Source: JBOGED01 sp050743625
GTDB taxonomy: Bacteria > Actinomycetota > Nitriliruptoria > Euzebyales > Egibacteraceae
Direction: 5' to 3'
Assembly (NCBI GenBank): GCA_050743625.1
Contig: JBOGED010000113.1
Location: 1-11,496 of the forward strand
DNA: 11,496 nucleotides
In this document: in pieces, positions 6,225 through 11,496 of the stretch
Layout of the letters: the number at the start of each line of letters is the position of its first letter
Position numbering within the stretch: the stretch's first letter is position 1
Notes under the pieces: model-generated
Databases searched by the model: none
Told to the model about the DNA's origin: nothing
The model's input: only the letters and a program-made list of their open reading frames with translations
Made by a program: the position numbers and the translations under genes

Positions 6225-7214
6225 ATGACCACTGCCACCCCTGTCCAAGACCTCACGAAAGATCAACTCACCCAGGCGTACCGCGTGATGCGCACGATCC
6301 GCGAGTTCGAGGACCGGCTCCACGTCGAGTTCGCGACCGGTGAGATCCCTGGGTTCGTCCACCTGTACGCGGGAGAGGAGGCGATCGCCGCGGGGGTCAT
6401 GGCACACCTTGCTCCCACGGACTACATCGCGAGCACGCACCGAGGTCACGGCCATGCGATCGCAAAGGGCTGCGACGTCAAGGCGATGATGTTGGAGATC
6501 TACGGCAAGGCGCAGGGCTTGTGCCACGGCAAGGGTGGCTCGATGCACATCGCGGACGTCGAGAAGGGGATGCTCGGCGCGAACGGCATCGTGGGGGGTG
6601 GCCCACCGATGATCTGCGGAGTGGGCCTGTCCGCCAAGACGCGCCGCACCGACCAGGTCGGCGTCGGGTTCGTTGGTGACGGTGGGAGCAACCAGGGTAC
6701 TTTTCTCGAAAGCCTCAACCTCGCGGCCGTGTGGCACCTGCCGGTCGTCTTCGTGGTCGAGAACAACGGCTACGCCGAATCGACCTCACCGAACTTCCAC
6801 CAAAGCGGCGTCGACGTCGCGAAGCGCGCCGACGGATTCGGGCTGCCCGGCGTCGTCGTCGACGGGTTCGACTTCTTCGCGGTCCACGAGACCGCGGGCG
6901 AGGCGATCCGCCGAGCCCGCTCGGGCGGAGGGCCGTCGCTGCTGGAGTGCAAGGTGATGCGCTACTACGGCCACTTCGAAGGTGACCAACAGACGTACCG
7001 GGCACCCAACGAGGTCGAGGACATCAAGGCGAGCCGTGACTGCTTGGACCAGTTCACCAAGCGTGTGGCCAGCGCCGATCTCATATCGGCCGCCGAGCTG
7101 GAATCGATCGACGCCGAGGCCCGGGCATTGATCGACACCGCGGTCGCCGAGGCCAAGTCCGCCCCTGACCCCGACCAGTCCGACCTACTCACCGACGTCT
7201 ACGCGTCGTACTAA
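6225..7214 (+). CDS. acoA: Acetoin dehydrogenase E1 alpha subunit (ThDP-dependent)
   Basis: Alpha half of the ThDP-dependent E1 that cleaves acetoin, releasing acetaldehyde and passing the acetyl unit to the lipoyl arm of E2; 329 residues, usual for AcoA. AAGGAGG (6209-6215) lies 9 nt before the ATG. Visible motifs: YAGEEAIAAG; STHRGHGHAIAKG around the active site; GKGGSMHIADVEKGMLGANG, strongly AcoA-like; and the ThDP/Mg motif running from GDGGSNQG (Asp152) to ENN (Asn180-Asn181). The stretch MRYYGHFEGDQQTYR is characteristic of acetoin rather than pyruvate E1 alpha. First gene of the operon, 21 nt before acoB. Pyruvate or branched-chain E1 is the alternative, but the motif wording and the E2 architecture downstream favour acetoin. 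Confidence 0.92.
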   Translation: MTTATPVQDLTKDQLTQAYRVMRTIREFEDRLHVEFATGEIPGFVHLYAGEEAIAAGVMAHLAPTDYIASTHRGHGHAIAKGCDVKAMMLEIYGKAQGLCHGKGGSMHIADVEKGMLGANGIVGGGPPMICGVGLSAKTRRTDQVGVGFVGDGGSNQGTFLESLNLAAVWHLPVVFVVENNGYAESTSPNFHQSGVDVAKRADGFGLPGVVVDGFDFFAVHETAGEAIRRARSGGGPSLLECKVMRYYGHFEGDQQTYRAPNEVEDIKASRDCLDQFTKRVASADLISAAELESIDAEARALIDTAVAEAKSAPDPDQSDLLTDVYASY

Positions 7215-7235
7215 CGACCACGAGGAGGGCGACCA

Positions 7236-8270
7236 ATGGCGCGCAAGATTACGTATATGCAGGCGGTCAACGAGGCGCTTGAGCAGGAGATGCGCCGTGA
7301 TCCCACGGTCGTGGTCTTTGGCGAGGACAACGTCGGCGGCTTCGGCTCTCCCGGCGAGCTGGACGCGTGGGGTGGCGTGCTCGGCGTGACCAAAGGCCTC
7401 TACGGCAAGTTCCCCGACCAGATCTTCGACACTCCGATCAGCGAGTCGGCGTTCATCGGCGCGGCGGTCGGCGCCGCCGCCTCCGGTCTGCGGCCCGTCG
7501 CCGAGCTGATGTTCGTCGACTTCATGGGCGTCTGCTTTGACCAGATCTTCAACCAAGCCGCGAAGCTGCGATACATGTTCGGCGGCAAAGCGCGGATCCC
7601 GATGGTCATCCGTACGATGTGGGGCGCCGGGATCCGCGCCGCCTCGCAGCACTCGCAGAGCCTGTACCCACTCTTCACGCACATCCCGGGACTCAAGGTG
7701 GCGGTCCCGTCGAATGCGTATGACGCGAAGGGCTTGATGATCCAGGCGATCCGGGACGACGACCCGGTGATGTTCTTCGAGCACAAGGTTCTGTACGCCA
7801 CCGAAGCCGACGTTCCCGAGGAGCCTTACACCGTGCCGTTCGGCGAGGCCTCCTTCATCCGCGAGGGCGACGACGTGACGATCGTGGCGATCGGGCGGAT
7901 GGTGCACCTGGCCGAGCAGGCGGCCGGCCAGCTTGCCGGGCAGGACATCTCCTGTGAGATCGTCGACCCGCGGACGACCTCTCCGCTGGACGAGGAGTCG
8001 ATCTACGAGAGCGTGGAGAAGACGGGTCGGCTGGTCGTCGTCGACGAGTCGAACCCCCGCTGCAGCCTGGCCAGCGACATCGCCGCGCTGGTCGCCCAGA
8101 ACTGCTTCGACTCGCTTCGCGGCCCGGTCAAGATGGTCACCGCACCGCACACGCCGCCCCCGTTCAGCCCCGTGCTCGAGGACCTCTACGTACCGAGCTC
8201 CGAGCGAATCGCCGAGGCCGCCCGCGATGCCGTCACCGGCAAGGTCGGCAAGGTCGGCGCTCCGGCGTAA
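7236..8270 (+). CDS. acoB: Acetoin dehydrogenase E1 beta subunit
   Basis: Beta half of the E1 heterotetramer, completing the ThDP site with AcoA; 344 residues, normal family length. GAGGAGGG (7222-7229) lies 6 nt before the ATG. The N-terminal pyrimidine-binding domain shows MQAVNEALEQEM, VFGEDNVGGFG, and DTPISES (65-71), where Glu70 is in the position that activates the ThDP ring in this fold. It continues with AELMFVDFMGVCFDQIFNQ and TMWGAGIRAASQHSQSLYPLF. The C-terminal transketolase-C domain includes EGDDVTIVAIGRMV, CEIVDPRTTSPLDEESI and RLVVVDESNPRC. The length of the insertion after GEDNVGGFG (SPGELDAWGGVLGVTKGL) is typical of AcoB. It ends 14 nt before acoC. Confidence 0.92.
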   Translation: MARKITYMQAVNEALEQEMRRDPTVVVFGEDNVGGFGSPGELDAWGGVLGVTKGLYGKFPDQIFDTPISESAFIGAAVGAAASGLRPVAELMFVDFMGVCFDQIFNQAAKLRYMFGGKARIPMVIRTMWGAGIRAASQHSQSLYPLFTHIPGLKVAVPSNAYDAKGLMIQAIRDDDPVMFFEHKVLYATEADVPEEPYTVPFGEASFIREGDDVTIVAIGRMVHLAEQAAGQLAGQDISCEIVDPRTTSPLDEESIYESVEKTGRLVVVDESNPRCSLASDIAALVAQNCFDSLRGPVKMVTAPHTPPPFSPVLEDLYVPSSERIAEAARDAVTGKVGKVGAPA

Positions 8271-8284
8271 CCAGGGGGTATGGG

Positions 8285-9397
8285 ATGATCACGAAGCTCG
8301 GCATGCCCAAGTGGGGCTTGTCCATGACCGAGGGCAAGGTACTCGGCTGGCTCGTCGAGGAGGGTGAAAAGGTCGAGGCCGGCGACGGCCTGGCCGAGGT
8401 CGAGACGGAGAAGATCAACGGTGAGGTCGAGGCTCCCGCCTCGGGTGTGATCCGCCGCCGCCTCGCCACGGTCGGCCAGGTCTACCCTGTCGGTGCGCTG
8501 CTGGGAGTCATCGCCGACGAGAGCGACTCCGACGCGCGTATCGACGCGTTCGTCGCTGACTTCCAGGCGGCCTTCGTGCCCGAGGAAGCCGCCGCCGACG
8601 CCTCGGGCCCGGCCACTCAAACCGCCGAGGTGGCCGGCCGGCGCCTGCGGTACCTGGCTCACGGCGAGGGCGACCGCGTGCCCGCCGTGCTGCTGCATGG
8701 GTTCGGCGGCGACCTGAACAACTGGCTGTTCAACCATGAGGCACTGGCAGTCGAGAGGCGTGTCTACGCCGTGGACCTGCTCGGGCACGGCCAGTCGTCG
8801 AAAGACGTCGGCGATGGCGCGGGAACGCTGGCCCGGAGCGTCGTCGACCTCCTTGACGCGCTCGGCGTGGAACAGGCCCATCTCGTCGGCCATTCGATGG
8901 GTGGGGCTCTTGCGAGTGAGGTCGTATCCGGGCACCCGGATCGGGTCGCCTCGCTGACGCTCATCGCCAGCGCCGGCCTGGGCCCCGACGTCAACCGCAC
9001 CTACATCGACGGTTTCGTTACCGCCGACCGCCGGCGCGCGATGAAACCGGTGATGGAGCTGCTGTTCGCCGATCCCTCCTTGGTGTCCCGCCAGCTCGTC
9101 GACGATGTGCTGAGATACAAGCGGCTCGACGGCGTCGACCAGGCGCTGCGCACACTCGCCGCCCAGATGTTCCCCGACGGCCGGCAACCGGTCGTCTTCA
9201 CGGACACGCTGCAGGCGGCATCTGTTCCGGTCCTAGTGATATGGGGTGAGCGTGACCAGGTCATGCCGGTCGCCCACGCCCGCGCGTTGGGTTCCCGTTT
9301 CACGGTCGAGATCCTTGAGGCCTGTGGACACTCGCCGCACATGGAGAGGGCGGGCGACGTCAACCGCCTGATCACCCAGTTCTGGGAGCGCGTATAG
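8285..9397 (+). CDS. acoC: Acetoin dehydrogenase E2: lipoyl domain fused to alpha/beta hydrolase
   Basis: E2 component of the acetoin dehydrogenase complex, 370 residues, the same architecture as AcoC of Pseudomonas. AGGGGG (8273-8278) precedes the ATG by 6 nt. Residues 1-77 are a lipoyl domain (LGMPKWGLSMTEGKVLGWLV) with the lipoylated lysine at Lys43 in ETEKING. A linker of about 40 residues follows, acidic and Ala-rich. From about 118 there is an alpha/beta hydrolase fold in place of the CAT-type acyltransferase domain of pyruvate E2: oxyanion segment LLHGFGGD (136-143), nucleophile Ser204 in GHSMGG, Asp324 in WGERD, and His349 in CGHSPHMER. The triad is intact. There is no peripheral subunit-binding domain, so E3 docking must differ from classic E2. 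No E3 gene follows; the stop is 3 nt before the next ATG. Confidence 0.92.
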   Translation: MITKLGMPKWGLSMTEGKVLGWLVEEGEKVEAGDGLAEVETEKINGEVEAPASGVIRRRLATVGQVYPVGALLGVIADESDSDARIDAFVADFQAAFVPEEAAADASGPATQTAEVAGRRLRYLAHGEGDRVPAVLLHGFGGDLNNWLFNHEALAVERRVYAVDLLGHGQSSKDVGDGAGTLARSVVDLLDALGVEQAHLVGHSMGGALASEVVSGHPDRVASLTLIASAGLGPDVNRTYIDGFVTADRRRAMKPVMELLFADPSLVSRQLVDDVLRYKRLDGVDQALRTLAAQMFPDGRQPVVFTDTLQAASVPVLVIWGERDQVMPVAHARALGSRFTVEILEACGHSPHMERAGDVNRLITQFWERV

Positions 9398-9400
9398 GCC

Positions 9401-10822
9401 ATGAGGGCAGCCGCGTACCCCGGCCGCGAGAACCCCCCGCTCGAGGACGCTGCTTGGGATCCGCTGCTGCGCCAGACCCTAGAGGAGGCGTTGCGGTTCC
9501 TACACGAGCTGCCCGAACGGCGCGTCGGGCCGGCGGTGACAGCTGGTGAGCTGCGGGAGGCGCTGGGTGGGCCGGTACCAGAAGGGCCAACCGAGGCGAG
9601 CGAGGTCTTGGCCCACCTCGCGCGGGCGGCCGGCGCCGGCCTGGTCGCCACGCCCGGCCCTCGCTACTTCGGGTTCGTGACCGGCGGCAGCCTGCCCGCC
9701 GCGGTGGCGGCCGACTGGTTGGCGAGCGCGTGGGACCAGAACGCGGGCCTGTCGGTGTCCTCGCCCGCCGCCGGGGTCGTGGAGGAGGTCACCGCGGCAT
9801 GGCTCGCGGAGCTGCTCGGCTTGCCGCCTGAGGTCTCCGCGGGATTCGTGACCGGGGGACAGATGGCGAACGTAACCGGGCTGGCGGCGGCCCGGCACCA
9901 GGTCCTGGCGGCGGCGGGTTGGGACGTCGAGCGGCGGGGTCTGATCGGCGCTCCCGCCGTGCGGGTCGTGGCCGGTGAGGAGCGGCACGTGACCGTCGAT
10001 CAGGCCTTGCGGCTTCTCGGATTGGGCAGTGACACGCTGATCCGCGTGCCCGCCGACGGCCAAGGACGGATGCGCGCGGACGCGCTCGCAGACGTCCTGG
10101 ACCGGCTCGATGGCGATCCCCTGATCGTCTGTGGTCAGGCCGGCAACGTGAACACCGGAGCATGCGACCCCGTCGGGGTACTCGCCGACCTCACCCACGG
10201 GGCCGGCGGCTGGTTCCACATCGACGGCGCGTTCGGGCTGTGGGCCGCAGCGAGCGAGCAGTCGCGTTCCCTGGTGGAAGGCGTCGAGCGCGCCGACTCG
10301 TGGGCCACCGACGGTCACAAGTGGCTCAACGTGCCATATGACTCCGGTCTCGCGTTCTGCGCGCATCCGCGGGCGCACCGGGCTGCGATGAGCGTTCAAG
10401 CCAGCTACCTGGTGCCCGGCGGCGACGAGCGTGACAGCCAGGATTTCACCCCCGAGGCCTCGCGCCGTGCCAGGGCACTCCCCCTCTACGCCGCCCTGCG
10501 GTCGCTCGGCCGATCGGGCCTCGCCGCGCTGGTCGAGCGCTGTTGCGCGCTGGCCCGGCGCTTCGCGACCTCATTGGGCACCGCCGACGGCATCGAGGTG
10601 TGCAACGACGTCGCGCTCAACCAGGTGCTCGTGAGGTTCTGGGACCATGACGCCAGGACCCGTGAGGTGATCCGGCGCGTCCAGGCCGAGGGCACGTGTT
10701 GGATGGGCGGGACGACGTGGCACGACCAGGCGCTGATGCGGATCTCGGTGTCGAACTGGTCGACGACCGAGGACGACGTGGACCGCTCCGTCGAGGCGAT
10801 CCTGCGCTGCGCTTCCCACTGA
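9401..10822 (+). CDS. PLP-dependent group II (aromatic L-amino acid type) decarboxylase-like enzyme
   Basis: Fold type I PLP enzyme of the group II decarboxylase / class V aminotransferase-like superfamily; 473 residues, normal length. N-terminal helices include WDPLLRQTLEEALRFLHELP. The substrate region has GPRYFGFVTGG and WDQNAGLSVSSPAAGVVEE. PLP phosphate binding is at VTGGQMANVTGLAAAR, and ERHVTVDQALRLLG carries the ring-stacking His. HIDGAFG has Asp275, which pairs with the pyridine N, and TDGHKWLNVPYDSG has the Schiff-base Lys307. Lys307 is the only lysine in the protein. Substrate is not evident: amino-acid decarboxylation is the family default, but decarboxylation-deamination to an aldehyde also occurs in relatives. 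The ATG is 3 nt after the acoC stop, so translation is probably coupled; the ribosome site would lie within the acoC end. A functional tie to acetoin metabolism is inference from this spacing. Confidence 0.88.
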   Translation: MRAAAYPGRENPPLEDAAWDPLLRQTLEEALRFLHELPERRVGPAVTAGELREALGGPVPEGPTEASEVLAHLARAAGAGLVATPGPRYFGFVTGGSLPAAVAADWLASAWDQNAGLSVSSPAAGVVEEVTAAWLAELLGLPPEVSAGFVTGGQMANVTGLAAARHQVLAAAGWDVERRGLIGAPAVRVVAGEERHVTVDQALRLLGLGSDTLIRVPADGQGRMRADALADVLDRLDGDPLIVCGQAGNVNTGACDPVGVLADLTHGAGGWFHIDGAFGLWAAASEQSRSLVEGVERADSWATDGHKWLNVPYDSGLAFCAHPRAHRAAMSVQASYLVPGGDERDSQDFTPEASRRARALPLYAALRSLGRSGLAALVERCCALARRFATSLGTADGIEVCNDVALNQVLVRFWDHDARTREVIRRVQAEGTCWMGGTTWHDQALMRISVSNWSTTEDDVDRSVEAILRCASH

Positions 10823-10887
10823 ACCGGTACACCTGTTCTGTCACACTGGGGGAGCACAATGGGAGCAGGCGTCAGAGAGGAGGGCGA

Positions 10888-11241
10888 ATGCGGATCCAGT
10901 CGGGACAGCTCGTGCCGTTGGGGTATGGGAAGTACGTGCGGTCGGACGAGGTCGTGGCCATCGAGCCAATCGTGGAGGGCCGGGGGCCGCGCCGACGATC
11001 ACTCGTCTGGGTGCGGGGACTGCCCGACCCGATCGTCGCCTCTCGCGCCGAGCCGTCGATCGTCGACGACCTCGTCACGCCCGCCGAGGAAGCGGCGCGG
11101 ATGCGAGGGTTGCGGGACGCGCTGACCGGGGTGGTCTCCGACCTCGACCGAGTCCCTCCCCTGCTCGCGCGCCTCATCGAGCAGGAGACCGCGATCGACC
11201 TGGACGAGCGCGTCGCCCAGGCGCGCCGCGCCCTCGCCTAG
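10888..11241 (+). CDS. Small RemA/FlbD-like protein of unknown role
   Basis: Conserved-looking protein of 117 residues. I start it at ATG 10888 because AGGAGGG (10878-10884) lies directly upstream; the frame is open further back to 10696, but that part overlaps the decarboxylase gene. Residues 1-50 read as short beta strands: QLVPLGYGKYVRSDEVVAIE, a basic turn (GRGPRRR), then SLVWVRGLPDPIVASRAEPS. That pattern resembles RemA (DUF370) DNA-binding regulators or the FlbD family, where a strand precedes IVAxx and an E/S turn. It continues into VDDLVTPAEEAARM and a helical C-terminal half (GLRDALTGVVSDLDRVPPLLARLIEQE, in two helices) not found in either family. I cannot assign a function. It follows the decarboxylase by 65 nt and may be in the same transcript or have its own promoter. 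Confidence 0.78.
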   Translation: MRIQSGQLVPLGYGKYVRSDEVVAIEPIVEGRGPRRRSLVWVRGLPDPIVASRAEPSIVDDLVTPAEEAARMRGLRDALTGVVSDLDRVPPLLARLIEQETAIDLDERVAQARRALA

Positions 11242-11247
11242 CCACCC

Positions 11248-11268
11248 TCGCCCGGCCCAGTCGGGCGA
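11248..11268 (+). terminator. Hairpin after the RemA/FlbD-like gene
   Basis: TCGCCCG (11248-11254) and CGGGCGA (11262-11268) form a perfect 7-bp stem with a 7-nt loop, starting 6 nt after the stop codon. No T-run follows, so it is either a U-less hairpin terminator, common in high-GC actinobacteria, or a transcript-end stabiliser. It would close the plus-strand unit that begins at acoA or at the small gene. Confidence 0.45.
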
Positions 11269-11285
11269 ACCGACCGAGCCGCGTG

Positions 11286-11326
11286 TTGCCGACTGCGGCC
11301 ATTCCTGCACTGTGCAGAGTAGGCAA
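11286..11326. repeat. Nested inverted repeats in the terminal intergenic stretch
   Basis: CTGCAC-t-GTGCAG (11305-11317) is a 13-nt dyad of operator shape. It lies between TTGCC (11286-11290) and GGCAA (11322-11326), and next to GCCG-actg-CGGC (11288-11299). Together they could fold as a three-way structure or mark a regulator site ahead of a gene beyond the right edge. No open reading frame that I trust lies from 11242 to the end of the window (255 nt). Confidence 0.3.
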
Positions 11327-11454
11327 TAGCGTCCCTAGCCGCAATGCCACCAACTTAGGCGGGGTCCATCGCGTGTGTGGCGTCCGCGGGCCGGTGGGAG
11401 CCGGTGAGCTGTCGCTTTCCCTCCGAAACCAAGGAAAACCACACATCAACCGCT

Positions 11455-11495
11455 CCCACCCGCCCCCCCACCCCACAAACCCCAAAGAACCCCCC
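11455..11495 (-). other. Strand-skewed C-rich tract; G-quadruplex potential on the minus strand
   Basis: The plus strand has six C-runs of 3, 3, 7, 4, 4 and 6 bases (11455-57, 11459-61, 11463-69, 11471-74, 11480-83, 11490-95) separated by 1, 1, 1, 5 and 6 bases. The minus strand therefore satisfies the usual G3+ N1-7 quadruplex pattern more than once. From about 11415 to the end the plus strand is mostly C and A, unlike anything else in the window. No coding function is seen. Confidence 0.6.
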
Positions 11496-11496
11496 A

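Noticed and set aside
6123..6737. Minus-strand 204-residue frame opposite acoA
   Set aside because: Antisense of the strongly supported acoA gene, with His/Arg/Asp-rich composition and no domain.
7185..8150. Minus-strand 321-residue frame opposite acoB
   Set aside because: Complementary-frame shadow of acoB; His/Arg/Asp-rich, no motif.
8186..9187. Minus-strand 333-residue frame opposite acoC
   Set aside because: Long but only a mirror of the acoC codon pattern; no recognisable domain.
9500..10399. Minus-strand 299-residue frame opposite the decarboxylase
   Set aside because: Antisense shadow, rich in His/Arg/Pro/Gly, no motif.
11174..11485. Minus-strand 103-residue frame at the right end
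   Set aside because: It starts within the skewed G-rich tract, overlaps the RemA/FlbD-like gene, ends in an Arg/Gly-rich stretch, and has no ribosome site that can be told apart from the G-rich background.

Overview
The window is high-GC bacterial chromosome, very probably from an actinobacterium (Actinomycetota). Three things point there. First, the block ssd-like / cpaF / tadB-like with a divergent HAD-IB hydrolase matches the order around Rv3661-Rv3658c in Mycobacterium tuberculosis. Second, there is a bacterial proteasome activator (Bpa) gene with a C-terminal GQYL tail, a protein found with actinobacterial 20S proteasomes. Third, starts are GTG-rich and the proteins are rich in Ala, Arg, Gly and Val. 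I cannot name the genus.

Layout. (1) Positions 1-2798, minus strand: part of a Tad/Flp pilus operon, read right to left as an Ssd/CpaE-like protein, a CpaF/TadA secretion ATPase, and an inner-membrane F-domain protein that runs off the left edge and appears to carry two F domains in one chain. (2) 2968-3360, plus strand: a HAD-IB hydrolase that stops after about 130 residues, with its later catalytic motifs missing; probably a gene remnant. (3) 3402-4229: a secreted LysM-LysM-SLT lytic transglycosylase on the minus strand, closed by a perfect 32-nt palindrome that works as its terminator. (4) 4317-6017, minus strand: a compact proteostasis operon read as ybbN/cnoX-type thioredoxin-TPR protein, bpa, then a SnoaL-like protein. 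(5) 6225-10822, plus strand: an acetoin dehydrogenase-type operon acoA-acoB-acoC, then after only 3 nt a PLP-dependent group II decarboxylase-like enzyme. (6) 10888-11241: a small RemA/FlbD-like protein with a strong ribosome binding site, followed by a hairpin. (7) 11242-11496: no gene seen, only inverted repeats and a strongly strand-skewed C/A-rich end whose complement has G-quadruplex potential.

How the parts work together. The Tad genes supply assembly machinery for Flp pili, with the prepilin genes presumably off the left edge. YbbN (redox holdase), Bpa (ATP-independent proteasome opener) and the SnoaL protein are probably co-transcribed, which suggests a link between handling oxidised or unfolded proteins and proteasomal degradation. 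AcoA/AcoB form the ThDP E1 and AcoC is an E2 fused to an alpha/beta hydrolase. The E3 (dihydrolipoamide dehydrogenase) and the usual AcoR regulator are absent here, so E3 must come from elsewhere. The decarboxylase tightly joined to aco is the least explained association.

I see no CRISPR array, tRNA, rRNA, insertion sequence or phage genes. Most of the window is conventional. The observations most worth a second look are the tandem F-domain pilus protein, the cut-off HAD gene, the ybbN-bpa-SnoaL operon and the aco-coupled PLP enzyme.
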